Source: CAYTIB01 sp964437725
GTDB lineage: Bacteria; UBA8248; JACPRG01; G963555815
DNA length: 17,743 nucleotides
Assembly (NCBI GenBank): GCA_964437725.1
Contig: CAYTIB010000005.1
Coordinates: forward strand, 1-17,743
Direction of reading: 5' to 3'
Under the pieces are notes generated by a model, which made no database searches, was not told the origin of the DNA, and saw only the letters and a list, made by a program, of their open reading frames with translations. Positions 6,684 to 14,310 of the stretch are shown here, piece by piece; positions within the stretch are counted from its first letter, which is position 1; the number at the start of each line of letters is the position of its first letter. A program made the position numbers and the translations under genes.

Positions 6684-7739
6684 TTGAAAATTGCCTTAAT
6701 CGGTTTATCCGGAAGCGGAAAAACCACGGTGTTCAACGCCTTGACCGGTGCTAGTGTGGATCTTCACACCGGTGGACGGGGTGGTCCAAATCGTAAAGTT
6801 ATCCATCATAAAGATGAGCGTGTTGAGCGACTTGCGGGGCTCGCCTCTTCGAAAAAATTGAGTTATGCAGCGATCGAATATGTAGATTTGGGTGACATTG
6901 GCGATGGTGGTAGACAGATGGATGAACAGTTTCTCGCTGGTGTGCGTGATGCTGATGCCCTGCTCCTCACCATCCGTGCTTTTCCGGAGGCTACTGGGGC
7001 ATCGGTACCGGATGTGGCAATCGAGTGGAATTCTGTTCACACGGACCTAATGGTGGCTGATCTGCAGGTTATAGAGGGTAGTTTGGAGAGACTTGAGAAA
7101 GGGATAGGCAAGGGTATGAAAGAACTAATACCCGAGCGAGACTTTATGGTTCGGTGTCAGGAGAGTCTTGAAGCGGAAAAGCCAATACGGATGCTTGAGT
7201 GCACCCAAGAAGAGGAGAAAATGCTACGCGGGTACGCGTTTCTGAGTGGTAAGCCCCTGCTTGTAGTTTTCAACATCGGGGAGATTGTCGGTGAGTTTGA
7301 ATTTCCGTTGGAGTTACAGAGATGGTTCGACCAGACAAAAATTACCTGGACATCTTTTTGCGCAAAACTGGAATCAGAAATCCTCTCTATGGGCGAGGAA
7401 GTGAATGTTTTTGCCCAAGAGATGGGGGTTGAGTCGTTATCCCGTGATCGCGTAATTTCCATGAGTTATGATCTCCTGGGATTGATTACCTTTCTTACGA
7501 TGGGTGAAGCAGAAAGTCGTGCTTGGCCAATCAGAAAGGGAGCTACCGCACTAAGGGCGGCCGGTACAATCCATTCGGATATCGAACATGGATTCATTCG
7601 GGCGGAAACGGTTTCTTATGAGGATCTGATTACGTCTGGATCATGGGCGGAAGCTCGGAAACAGGGTCATATGAGGTTGGAAGGGAAAAATTACATTGTT
7701 CAAGATGGCGACATAATTTATTTCCGTTTCAAAGTTTAA
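6684..7739 (+). CDS. YchF-like translation-associated NTPase with altered motifs
   Basis: The 351-residue protein is close to the ~363 of YchF/OLA1. The P-loop is GLSGSGKTT at 7-15, where standard YchF has GLPNVGKST. The G4 position reads NIGE (197-200), the N-x-x-E form linked to ATP preference in YchF in place of the NKxD of GTPases. The central segment is probably the helical coiled-coil insert. Residues from about 270 match the YchF TGS/DUF933 domain: ESRAWPIRKGATALRAAGTIH, EHGFIRAE, then RLEGKNYIVQDGD. The G3 site is odd: DLGD (68-71) stands where DxAG is expected. YchF binds the ribosome and is usually near pth, which is absent here. This is likely the divergent SGKTT-type paralogue, so I give no symbol. 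A 150-bp AT-rich gap separates it from the transporter operon. Confidence 0.88.
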   Translation: MKIALIGLSGSGKTTVFNALTGASVDLHTGGRGGPNRKVIHHKDERVERLAGLASSKKLSYAAIEYVDLGDIGDGGRQMDEQFLAGVRDADALLLTIRAFPEATGASVPDVAIEWNSVHTDLMVADLQVIEGSLERLEKGIGKGMKELIPERDFMVRCQESLEAEKPIRMLECTQEEEKMLRGYAFLSGKPLLVVFNIGEIVGEFEFPLELQRWFDQTKITWTSFCAKLESEILSMGEEVNVFAQEMGVESLSRDRVISMSYDLLGLITFLTMGEAESRAWPIRKGATALRAAGTIHSDIEHGFIRAETVSYEDLITSGSWAEARKQGHMRLEGKNYIVQDGDIIYFRFKV

Positions 7740-7890
7740 GCACCAGAATTGCTATTTATTTTCCGAATTCTATTGCAATTATCTATAGTTTTTTTGAATT
7801 TGTCATATTGGGAAAAACATTTAAACTTATATGCAGCTTCGATTTTTCTTTTATACACAACATTCTGATTATGAAAGGAAGAAGCGATAA
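7740..7890 (+). promoter_or_regulatory. AT-rich leader ahead of the ABC transporter operon
   Basis: This 151-bp gap is much more AT-rich than the flanking genes, with several T and A runs. It is the natural place for the operon promoter. I tested TATAGT (7784-7789), TATACA (7852-7857) and TTGTCA (7800-7805), and none has a matching partner element at normal spacing. GGAAGAAG lies just before the ATG at 7891 and serves as ribosome-binding site. Confidence 0.4.
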
Positions 7891-8763
7891 ATGACAACTT
7901 GGAAATATTTTTTAACAGTTTTGTTTTTGGGAGGTCTTCTTAGTTTTTTTTCCGTGGAGGCCTTCGCTGAAACCCCGAAAATTTTGCGAGTCACGGCCAT
8001 ACCGGATGAGGCACCTACTGAGTTACATCGTAAGAACAAGGACTTGGTAAAATACCTCGAAAAACAGCTTGGAATGAAAGTGAAATTTATCCCGGTTCTG
8101 AATTATGCGGCTACGGTAGAGGCACTTGCAGCTAGTAAAGTGGACCTGGCCTGGTATGGTGGTTTTACGCATGTACAAGCACGTAGACGGACTGGTAATG
8201 CTATCCCGCTAGTCATGCGATTTTCTGATGCCAATTTTCACAGTAAGTTCATTGCCTACAAAGGTTCGGGTATTAATGAACTGAAGGATTTGAAGGGCAA
8301 AACCTTTGCATTCGGAAGTGTGAGCTCGACCTCTGGCCACCTAATGCCCCGTTACTTCCTAGGGAAAAATGGTCTGGTCCCCGAACGAGATTTTAAAAAG
8401 TTCAGTTTCAGTGGGGCTCATGATGCTACGGCCAAGTGGGTCGAGGCAGGCCGTGTTCAGGCTGGGGCCCTGAATGAAGCGGTTTGGAGCAAGCTTGTAA
8501 AGGCGGGTAAGGTAGATACGAGTAAGGTGAAGGTTATTTGGACTACGCCAGGATATGTTGACTACAATTGGACGGTTCGAGGAGACCTCAATCGGCACTT
8601 GGTGACCAAAATTGCTCGTGCCTTTCTTAATCTTGATTACAACAAACCTGAACACCGAAAGATTATGAATCTACAACGAGCCAAAGGGTATCTTTTGGCA
8701 ACACCGGGAGATTTTGATGGTATCGAAATGGCAGCCAGGGCAGCGAAACTTTTGAAAGATTAA
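7891..8763 (+). CDS. phnD: Phosphonate/selenate-type ABC transporter substrate-binding protein
   Basis: The 290-residue protein is a periplasmic binding protein of the PhnD family. The signal peptide cuts after AFA (residue 26). Mature PhnD-like features follow: AIPDEAPTE, VKYLEKQLGMKV, DYAATV-like NYAATVEALAASKVDLAWYGG (71-91), and the anion-binding turn SVSSTSGHLMP (143-153). The AIPDEAPTE opening and ALNEAVW near the end resemble the subgroup annotated as putative selenate-binding proteins more than E. coli PhnD. Phosphonate, phosphite, selenate or another oxyanion are all possible. It is first in a four-gene operon with its ATPase and two permeases. No phosphonate-degrading or selenium genes are in the window. 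The symbol marks the family, not a proven substrate. Confidence 0.88.
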   Translation: MTTWKYFLTVLFLGGLLSFFSVEAFAETPKILRVTAIPDEAPTELHRKNKDLVKYLEKQLGMKVKFIPVLNYAATVEALAASKVDLAWYGGFTHVQARRRTGNAIPLVMRFSDANFHSKFIAYKGSGINELKDLKGKTFAFGSVSSTSGHLMPRYFLGKNGLVPERDFKKFSFSGAHDATAKWVEAGRVQAGALNEAVWSKLVKAGKVDTSKVKVIWTTPGYVDYNWTVRGDLNRHLVTKIARAFLNLDYNKPEHRKIMNLQRAKGYLLATPGDFDGIEMAARAAKLLKD

Positions 8764-8790
8764 AGGAGTTTCAGAAAAACTGATTTTGGT

Positions 8791-8795
8791 GGAGG
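8791..8795 (+). promoter_or_regulatory. Shine-Dalgarno that sets the ATPase start
   Basis: GGAGG lies 5 bp before TTG 8801. The upstream TTG 8786 and GTG 8789 have only an AAAGGAG at 8762-8768, which is 17 bp or more away and too far. Confidence 0.65.
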
Positions 8796-8800
8796 CTTTC

Positions 8801-9580
8801 TTGTTTTCCTTGCATGCTGTGACAAAGTGTTTCAAGACAGGGGCGGTTGCTCTTGACGGTATGGATTTGAAGATCCGGTCTGGTGAGCGTGTCGCCTTCA
8901 TCGGGCCTAGTGGAGCTGGGAAAACTACGCTTTTTCGGATCCTGAACTGCACTCTGAAACCGACAAGCGGAGAATGTGAAATCGACGGGAAGAACGTGGC
9001 AGAATTGCGGGGCCGGATACTACGAGAAACACGGCAAAAGATTGGAACAGTTTACCAATACCACAATCTGGTAGGTCGCCTCCGGGTAGTACACAATGTC
9101 TTGGCTGGGAGGCTTGGAAATTTGGGACTGTTGAGTGCTATTCGATCGTTGGTTTATCCAACGGATTTAAAAACAGCGGTTGAGGCCCAAGCGCGTGTCG
9201 GAATACCCGAGAAGCTGTTTTCCCGCACAGACGAGCTCTCTGGTGGGGAGCGCCAGAGAGTGGCCATTGCCCGGGTGCTCGTTCAGGATCCAATGGCTAT
9301 TTTGGCCGATGAGCCTATTTCCTCGGTCGATCCATCGTTAGCCGAAGGAATTGTGAAACTCTTAATTCGTCTGAGTAAGGAGGGGAAGAAGACCCTTGTC
9401 ATGAGTCTCCATGATGTTGAACTTGCCTTGGCCAATTTTCCTCGAGTGATTGGAATCCGTAGCGGGAAAATTTTGTTCGATAAAGAACGGGGCAATGTGA
9501 GTTCGAATGATCTCAAGCGATTGTATCCACCAAAGATAGAAGAGGCTCGGAGCGACTTCGAGTCGCTAGCCACTCAATAA
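8801..9580 (+). CDS. phnC: Phosphonate-type ABC transporter ATP-binding protein
   Basis: The 259-residue ABC ATPase has Walker A GPSGAGKTT (35-43), Q-loop Q86 in TVYQYHN, signature LSGGERQR (146-153), Walker B MAILADEP with D170-E171, and switch histidine in MSLHD. Length and the RxxIGTVYQYHNLVGRLRVVHNVLAGR segment fit PhnC-type ATPases. It would form a dimer on the inner face of the membrane and power uptake by the two permeases downstream. TTG 8801 puts the start directly at the first strand (MFSLHAVTKCF), as in relatives; TTG 8786 would add five residues. The gap to the binding-protein gene is under 40 bp and to the permease gene 7 bp, so the operon structure is clear. Confidence 0.93.
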   Translation: MFSLHAVTKCFKTGAVALDGMDLKIRSGERVAFIGPSGAGKTTLFRILNCTLKPTSGECEIDGKNVAELRGRILRETRQKIGTVYQYHNLVGRLRVVHNVLAGRLGNLGLLSAIRSLVYPTDLKTAVEAQARVGIPEKLFSRTDELSGGERQRVAIARVLVQDPMAILADEPISSVDPSLAEGIVKLLIRLSKEGKKTLVMSLHDVELALANFPRVIGIRSGKILFDKERGNVSSNDLKRLYPPKIEEARSDFESLATQ

Positions 9581-9587
9581 TCCAATA

Positions 9588-10451
9588 GTGCAAGCATTCC
9601 AAACCACCATAGCGGTTGAACAAAGGCCATCTCGAGGGGCTTTTCAGTTTATTGCACTCTTCTTTTTTCTGGCCGTTGTTGTCGTGAGTTGGAGAATAGC
9701 CGAGGTTCGTCCTTTTGATTTTTTTCTGGGCGGAGGTTGGGAAAAGTTCGTTTCGTTCATCGCCGAGATGTTTCCGCCAGACTTGTCATTAGAGTTTTTG
9801 GAAATCACTATTGTACCTGCCATCGAGACGATTCAGATTTCCGTTATTGGGACTATGCTCGCTATTTTGATCGGGTTTCCCTTGGCTATTTTGGCGACAA
9901 GCAATCTTATTTTCACTGGTGTACTGCACGAAGCAGAGACTGAAGGCCGACCTTTCCTGCGGTTTCTGCGGTCGATTCCTTACTTTTTCGCGAGGGCAAT
10001 TTTAAATTTTTTTCGGGCAGTACCGGAGTTTGTTTGGGCCTTAATATTTGTTCGGGCCGTTGGGTTGGGAACTTTTCCAGGGGTATTGGCAATTGGTGTT
10101 GCTTACGGGGGAATACTTGGTAAGGTTTTTTCTGAAATTTTTGAAGGAGTTAATCCTCAACCGATTGAAGCATTACAGGCAACAGGAGCCTCTCGACTCA
10201 AGATTTTTCTTTATGGCTTTTTACCCGAAGCCCTCCCAAACCTAATTTCCTATGCGCTTTACCGATGGGAATGCTCGATCCGCGCCGCCGCAATATTGGG
10301 TTTTGTGGGAGCAGGAGGAATTGGTCAACAGATTGAACTTTCGATGCGAATGTTTAACCAGCGAGAGACTCTAACTCTTATTCTGATTCTGCTGATTATG
10401 GTCACTTTAGTGGACCGCATATGCGCCTGTGTGCGGAGGCGTATCTTGTGA
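9588..10451 (+). CDS. phnE: Phosphonate-type ABC transporter permease 1
   Basis: The 287-residue inner-membrane protein has a membrane segment near 20-36, then a six-helix permease core. The cytoplasmic EAA loop that contacts the ATPase is at about 194-215 (EALQATGASRLKIFLYGFLPEA). The late segment AAAILGFVGAGGIGQQIELSM is typical of PhnE. A GTG start 7 bp after the ATPase stop has no clear ribosome-binding site, so translation is probably coupled to the upstream gene. It is paired with a second, similar permease, which suggests a heterodimeric channel. Split PhnE1/PhnE2 pairs are known in other phosphonate and phosphite transporters. Confidence 0.92.
   Translation: MQAFQTTIAVEQRPSRGAFQFIALFFFLAVVVVSWRIAEVRPFDFFLGGGWEKFVSFIAEMFPPDLSLEFLEITIVPAIETIQISVIGTMLAILIGFPLAILATSNLIFTGVLHEAETEGRPFLRFLRSIPYFFARAILNFFRAVPEFVWALIFVRAVGLGTFPGVLAIGVAYGGILGKVFSEIFEGVNPQPIEALQATGASRLKIFLYGFLPEALPNLISYALYRWECSIRAAAILGFVGAGGIGQQIELSMRMFNQRETLTLILILLIMVTLVDRICACVRRRIL
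10435..10439 (+). promoter_or_regulatory. Shine-Dalgarno for permease 2, inside the end of permease 1
   Basis: GGAGG lies 8 bp before GTG 10448. The start overlaps the TGA of the previous gene as GTGA (10448-10451), a classical coupled stop-start. An in-frame ATG at 10421 is less likely. Confidence 0.75.
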
Positions 10452-11317
10452 ATTTCTCAACGATGCGATTAAACAAGTCTTTTACGGAAACTCGGCCACA
10501 ATTTTCTTGGTGGACACGCAGTTGGTGGCTTTTGTTTCTAGCTCTATTGATTTGGAGTTACATCGGAGTGGAGGCAAACTTTGTTGAGTTGCTAGGGACA
10601 GAAGGCCGATCCCAGATGATGAGTTTTGTGAAAGGTCTCTGGCCTCCAGAAACAAGCTTTGTGTTTCTTTGTGAGGCTGCTTGGGCTGCGGTTCAGACTT
10701 TGACTATTTCTATTATGGGAACGCTTCTGTCGGTTATCATTGCTTTTTTTTTGATGGGTTTTTCCTCTGAGAATCTGATGTGCCGCGGAGTGCTTTTCGA
10801 AAGGGATGAAAGAGTTTCTTGGGGCAGTTGGATTAGGTATGGGGGGTATTGGATAGCACGAATAACTGCCGCCTTACTTCGATCTATTCCGGAGATTATT
10901 TTAGCTATTATCTTCATCTTTGCTGTTGGCCTAGGACCATTTGCGGGGGTTTTGGCAATTGGGTTGCACAATGGAGGAGTCCTAGGAAAGCTCTACGCTG
11001 AGGTTTTGGAGAACGTAGATTCTCAACCGATTGAATCTCTTCAGGCAACTGGCGCAAGCCGAATAGCTATCTTTTTTTATGGTTTTCTTCCACAGGCCTT
11101 TCCGCAGTTGCTCGCTTATACGTTGTACCGATGGGAGGTTAACATTCGAATGGCGACAATCTTAGGAATTATAGGAGCTGGCGGCATAGGTTTGAAGCTT
11201 CATATTGCTATAAACCTTTTTCTCCAAAATCAGCTTATTGTGCTGATTGGTGTAATCTTAATCTTAGTTACGATGGCAGATTATCTTTCTTTTTATCTCC
11301 GCAATCGCTTGGCCTGA
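10448..11317 (+). CDS. phnE: Phosphonate-type ABC transporter permease 2
   Basis: The 289-residue permease is homologous to its neighbour. Its EAA loop starts at residue 196 (ESLQATGASRIAIFFYGFLPQA). Also shared are RSIPE/RAVPE, GVLAIGxxxGGxLGK and the C-terminal ILGxxGAGGIG. The N-terminus is tryptophan-rich (QFSWWTRSWW) before the first membrane segment. The two permeases have a similar layout but differ outside the core, as expected for two halves of one channel. Start choice rests on the GGAGG-8 bp-GTGA arrangement. With it, stop and start overlap by three bases, favouring equal production of both subunits. The stop codon falls inside a short inverted repeat (11314-11334) that has no T run. 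Confidence 0.92.
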   Translation: MNFSTMRLNKSFTETRPQFSWWTRSWWLLFLALLIWSYIGVEANFVELLGTEGRSQMMSFVKGLWPPETSFVFLCEAAWAAVQTLTISIMGTLLSVIIAFFLMGFSSENLMCRGVLFERDERVSWGSWIRYGGYWIARITAALLRSIPEIILAIIFIFAVGLGPFAGVLAIGLHNGGVLGKLYAEVLENVDSQPIESLQATGASRIAIFFYGFLPQAFPQLLAYTLYRWEVNIRMATILGIIGAGGIGLKLHIAINLFLQNQLIVLIGVILILVTMADYLSFYLRNRLA

Positions 11318-11397
11318 CAGAAATGCTATGTCAGCGACTAACAGAAGATGATTCTATGAGAACATGCTCTCAGACAAAATAGGATTGGTTTGAATTA

Positions 11398-12528
11398 GTG
11401 TTTGGGTTTAACTATTTGCTTGCATGGTCACAACGATATTTCCGACTTATTACACTTTTTTTCAGTGTTGCCGTTTTGTCTGGCTGTGCGGTGGAATCTT
11501 TTCCCTATTTGTTTAGACTTGGATACAATCAGGCGAGACTTATTTCGCAAAGGCAGCGAATTGAAACTTACCTAAATAATCCGAAATCCGATCCGAAATC
11601 AAATGTCTATAAACGCTTGCAATGGGTGGCTAGGATTCATGCCTTCACCCGCCGAATCGGTTTAACTCCCGGGCAGGCCTATACGCGATATACCCCATTA
11701 GATCTAAGAGTTTATGTCTTGACAGCTGCTGAAAGGACGAGTTTGCGTCGCTATCAATGGTGGTGGCCCATCGTTGGAAGTCTTCCGTATAAAGGTTTTT
11801 TTTCAAAAGAACATGCACTCCGAGAAGAAACTAAGCTTCGCAAGGAACTTTTGGATACAAATATTCGTTTGGTGCGTGCCTATAGCACACTAGGTTGGTT
11901 CGATGACCCCGTGGTTCCCGGGATGTTGGAAGGAGATCTCGGTGCTTTTGTTGGAGTTCTCATCCACGAATCTGTACATGCTACGTTTTTCCGCAAGGGT
12001 TTTACCGCGTTTAACGAACAGGCAGCCGTCTTTGTGGAACGAGAAGGTACGAAGATGTTTCTAAAGGAGCAATTCGGGATAAATTCGAAGGAGCTTAGAC
12101 ACTATGGTCTCAGATTACAAAAGGGGAGGGAGTTTTTAGGTGTTTTGGATCGGCTTCATGATGACCTTGAAGCAGTGTACTCGAAGCAAATAGAAGAGCC
12201 AGAAAAATTAGTTCAGAGAAAAAAAATATTTAAGAGATACATAGGAAATAATCCCGAATTGGAAAAACGACTCAAGATTGATCAGAAATCGATTGGTTGG
12301 TTGGTAGAACTAAATAATGCTTACCTCCTTTCTTTTTATCTCTATTTTAAGGATCGAGGTAGGGTGAAAAAGATATTTCGGGATATTGGTCGAGATCTTC
12401 CGAACATGATTGCTCTTCTTAAATGTGCGGCGCAAGCGGAGGAAAACCCGTTCAAGGCCTTGGAAAAACTCTCGAAAAATAGGCAGATGTTTTCTGGTAA
12501 GAAGCCTCCTCGTTTTTGTCCATCTTGA
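11398..12528 (+). CDS. Lipoprotein predicted aminopeptidase (PF10023-type zinc peptidase)
   Basis: The 376-residue protein has an N-terminal hydrophobic segment ending in VLSGC, a lipobox with the lipid-bearing cysteine at residue 30, so it should be anchored in the envelope. HESVH (190-194) is the zinc-binding HExxH motif, and FNEQAAVFVEREG (205-217) supplies a downstream glutamate, the layout of the predicted aminopeptidase family COG4324/PF10023. YTPLDLRVYVLTAAER and YKGFFSKEHA are also familiar from that family. Biochemical activity of the family is poorly documented, so peptide cleavage is a family-level prediction. The GTG start has only a weak upstream purine stretch. It follows permease 2 by 80 bp and ends at a strong terminator, so it may be the last gene of the transporter transcript. 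Confidence 0.87.
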   Translation: MFGFNYLLAWSQRYFRLITLFFSVAVLSGCAVESFPYLFRLGYNQARLISQRQRIETYLNNPKSDPKSNVYKRLQWVARIHAFTRRIGLTPGQAYTRYTPLDLRVYVLTAAERTSLRRYQWWWPIVGSLPYKGFFSKEHALREETKLRKELLDTNIRLVRAYSTLGWFDDPVVPGMLEGDLGAFVGVLIHESVHATFFRKGFTAFNEQAAVFVEREGTKMFLKEQFGINSKELRHYGLRLQKGREFLGVLDRLHDDLEAVYSKQIEEPEKLVQRKKIFKRYIGNNPELEKRLKIDQKSIGWLVELNNAYLLSFYLYFKDRGRVKKIFRDIGRDLPNMIALLKCAAQAEENPFKALEKLSKNRQMFSGKKPPRFCPS

Positions 12529-12569
12529 CTCATAAACTGGGATGTGGGGAGTGAAGGATTTAGCGGGGA

Positions 12570-12599
12570 AAAGGTCCGGGAGGATCTTTAGTTTTTTTT
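12570..12599 (+). terminator. Intrinsic terminator between convergent genes
   Basis: AAAGGTCC (12570-12577) pairs with GGATCTTT (12582-12589) with one G-T wobble across a GGGA loop. AG and then eight T (12592-12599) follow. This is a good terminator for the + strand peptidase transcript. Read from the minus strand the same stem is followed by TTTT, so it may also stop the TerB transcript. The T run ends on the first base of the TerB stop codon complement. Confidence 0.85.
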
Positions 12600-13069
12600 C
12601 AGGTAGAGTCTTCGAGGCTATTCTTGACCTTGAGTTTGGTAGCGATAAAGGTGGGGTGATCGATTCTCAGTAACCGATGAAATTTTTTTGTTACGTAATC
12701 TTCAAATTTGTCCATCTTCCCATCGGCGTAGACAATTTTCCAGAGCATTTCCATAACTTCGATTTTCTCCTCGCGAGTCAGTGTTTCGTTGATTTGATTT
12801 GCGAAGGACCAGACATCTGTTGCCTCTTGTTGCTCCTTTATTGCCGCTTCAATGAGAGCTTGGACAGCGTTACTGTCGAGATTGTATCGCTCGCGTATTA
12901 CCTGAAAAATCTTGTCAAATTCCTCAGTCGAAAGATTGTTGTCCGCCATCGCTGTTTCGATCATTAATGCGCAGGTGGCCAAGCGAAGATCATTTTCCCT
13001 GTCAGTTGTACTGGGTAAACTCCCGCTTCCTCTCACTTTTTGCAGGATGTGTTTAAGGTTTTCTAACAA
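12599..13069 (-). CDS. TerB-family protein
   Basis: The 156-residue, mostly helical, acidic protein matches the stand-alone TerB family (COG4103). Recognisable parts are a first helical pair with ENDLRLATCALMIETAMADNNLSTEEFDKI and a second with LTREEKIEVMEMLWKIVYADGKMDKFEDYVTKKFHRLL. The paired AD(N/G)xxxxxE patterns are the putative metal-binding sites of TerB. These proteins are cytoplasmic and their role outside tellurite-resistance clusters is unknown; no other ter genes are here. The TTG start is chosen because GGAGG (13077-13081) lies 7 bp before it. The frame continues to 13138 without a better start. Confidence 0.85.
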   Translation of the reverse strand: MLENLKHILQKVRGSGSLPSTTDRENDLRLATCALMIETAMADNNLSTEEFDKIFQVIRERYNLDSNAVQALIEAAIKEQQEATDVWSFANQINETLTREEKIEVMEMLWKIVYADGKMDKFEDYVTKKFHRLLRIDHPTFIATKLKVKNSLEDST

Positions 13070-13076
13070 AACATAG

Positions 13077-13081
13077 CCTCC
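13077..13081 (-). promoter_or_regulatory. Shine-Dalgarno that sets the TerB-like start
   Basis: On the minus strand GGAGG is followed by a 7-bp spacer and TTG 13069. An ATG inside the spacer is in another frame. Confidence 0.7.
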
Positions 13082-13258
13082 GGGAGATGAGATTCGTATT
13101 TCTTGCTGTGGATACCGGTTCCCTCGTGTAAGGGGCAAAAAGCAAGGGTAAAGATGAGATTAAACTGCCGTTCCTGTACTCCTGCTGAACAGCATAGCAA
13201 AAATTGGAATAAGGACGACGCATGGTAAGGTTTCGAACAATGGATTCGTTGTGCAAAG

Positions 13259-13283
13259 TTTCAAAGTTTTAAATTATTTGAAA
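13259..13283 (-). terminator. Weak AT-rich hairpin after the RidA-like gene
   Basis: TTTCAAA (13259-13265) pairs with TTTGAAA (13277-13283) over an 11-nt loop, just downstream of the RidA stop on the minus strand. The stem is almost all A-T and lacks a clean T run, so termination is doubtful. Confidence 0.25.
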
Positions 13284-13298
13284 ACTGTGAAGACTTTC

Positions 13299-13697
13299 TT
13301 AGGGCGAAACAGCCCAGACGTCTATTTCAATGAGCATATCGTCACGTAAAAGCTCTGCGATGAAAGTTGTGCTGGCCATTGGTATTTCTTCGAAAAGTTC
13401 CTTTCTGATTGCATTCAATTGTGCGTAATCCTCCCTGCGTTTGATGATGACCATCATCTTTACCACGTTATTCCACCCGAGTTCGGCCGACTTGAGTGAA
13501 GTTAACAGGTTCTCAAAGGTCAAGCGTGCTTGAGATTCAAATTCGGGGGGAAGATCACGTAAGTTTAAAGGTCCCTTGACGTGGGAGAGCGCACTTGTAC
13601 CTGAAATAGCTACGATGTTGCCTGATCTAATTCCGCGGACAAATGGACCAATTGGTTCACCAAGACCATCGGGTGAGATAATTTCTTTCTGGTTCAT
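13299..13697 (-). CDS. RidA/YjgF-family protein lacking the catalytic arginine
   Basis: The 132-residue protein has the standard RidA fold pattern: GPFVRGIRSGNIVAISG at 17-33, QARLTFENLLTSLKSAELGWNNVVKM in the middle, and LIEIDVWAV at the end. RidA trimers remove reactive enamine/imine intermediates using an arginine in the motif P-A-R-S/T. Here the corresponding segment is PMAST (106-110), with alanine at 108. Loss of this arginine is seen in the Rid4-Rid7 subgroups, so imine deaminase activity should not be assumed. The ATG has GGAG 8 bp upstream. It follows the VOC gene by about 30 bp on the same strand and is probably cotranscribed with it. Confidence 0.9.
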   Translation of the reverse strand: MNQKEIISPDGLGEPIGPFVRGIRSGNIVAISGTSALSHVKGPLNLRDLPPEFESQARLTFENLLTSLKSAELGWNNVVKMMVIIKRREDYAQLNAIRKELFEEIPMASTTFIAELLRDDMLIEIDVWAVSP

Positions 13698-13730
13698 GAA
13701 AGTTCTCCAGAAGTGGAAAAGGGTAAATTT

Positions 13731-14126
13731 TCAGATTGAAACGTTGTGGTGGATCAGTTCCACTTCGTTACCTGAAGGGTCTCTAAAATAGATTTGTGCC
13801 ATTTTCTCTCCCCCCATGACGCCTTGTATGTAGTCGATTCTACTTTCTTCAAGTTTTTTCTTCCAAGCTTCGATATCATCCACTTCAAAAGCAATGTGAT
13901 TATCCCAAGCGTCGGGTGGTTCACCAGATTTTGAATTGGCGGCATGCTCCTTCCAGAGAGCCAGATGAAGGCGTGTGCTACCAATTCTGAACCAAGCACC
14001 CTCACGCGCTGGATTAACCAACAACCTTTTCATCTCTTTAAACCCGAGGACGTTTTTATAAAAATCCTTTGCTTCTTTTAGGTTTTTGACCGGGAGTAGT
14101 GCGTGTTGTAGTCGTGTGATTTTCAT
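13731..14126 (-). CDS. VOC-family (glyoxalase/dioxygenase fold) protein
   Basis: The 131-residue protein has two beta-alpha-beta-beta-beta units. The first begins RLQHALLPVKNLKEAKDFYKNVLGF and the second NHIAFEVDDIEAWKKKL. Likely metal ligands are H8, H77 and E123 (GNEVELIH), the usual His/His/Glu set. It closes with YFRDPSGNEVEL, a hallmark of the family. Possible roles are lyase, isomerase, dioxygenase or resistance-type binding; sequence does not decide. I start at ATG 14126; a TTG at 14141 adds five residues and has a GTGAG nearby, so either may be used. It lies between the CoA-transferase (184 bp upstream) and the RidA-like gene. Confidence 0.88.
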   Translation of the reverse strand: MKITRLQHALLPVKNLKEAKDFYKNVLGFKEMKRLLVNPAREGAWFRIGSTRLHLALWKEHAANSKSGEPPDAWDNHIAFEVDDIEAWKKKLEESRIDYIQGVMGGEKMAQIYFRDPSGNEVELIHHNVSI

Positions 14127-14310
14127 CGTCTTATATTTCAACGCTCACTAGCTAGGCTTCGCTTATTCTGATTAAGGTGTGCTCTGATTTCCGGGCCACC
14201 TGCGTAAATTGTTGTCGACAAGATTTTTTCTCGCGTCAAAAATGTCGAAGAGGGAAATCCTATAACACACTGGCGAGCATACCAATATTAAAAATGGACG
14301 GCCAATGTGT

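Noticed and set aside
11314..11334. Inverted repeat CTGACA/TGTCAG over the permease 2 stop codon
   Set aside because: Only 6 bp with no T run after it, so it is not a convincing terminator.
11357..11372. TGAGA/TCTCA hairpin before the peptidase gene
   Set aside because: Only a 5-bp stem followed by A-rich sequence; neither a terminator nor a recognisable control element.
12599..13069. TerB-like gene as part of a tellurite-resistance or phage-defence cluster
   Set aside because: No other ter genes, vWA proteins or TelA-like proteins lie nearby; stand-alone TerB proteins are common.
14212..14221. Perfect 10-bp palindrome TTGTCGACAA upstream of the VOC gene
   Set aside because: It is short, not repeated elsewhere, and no regulator is nearby, so it may be chance.
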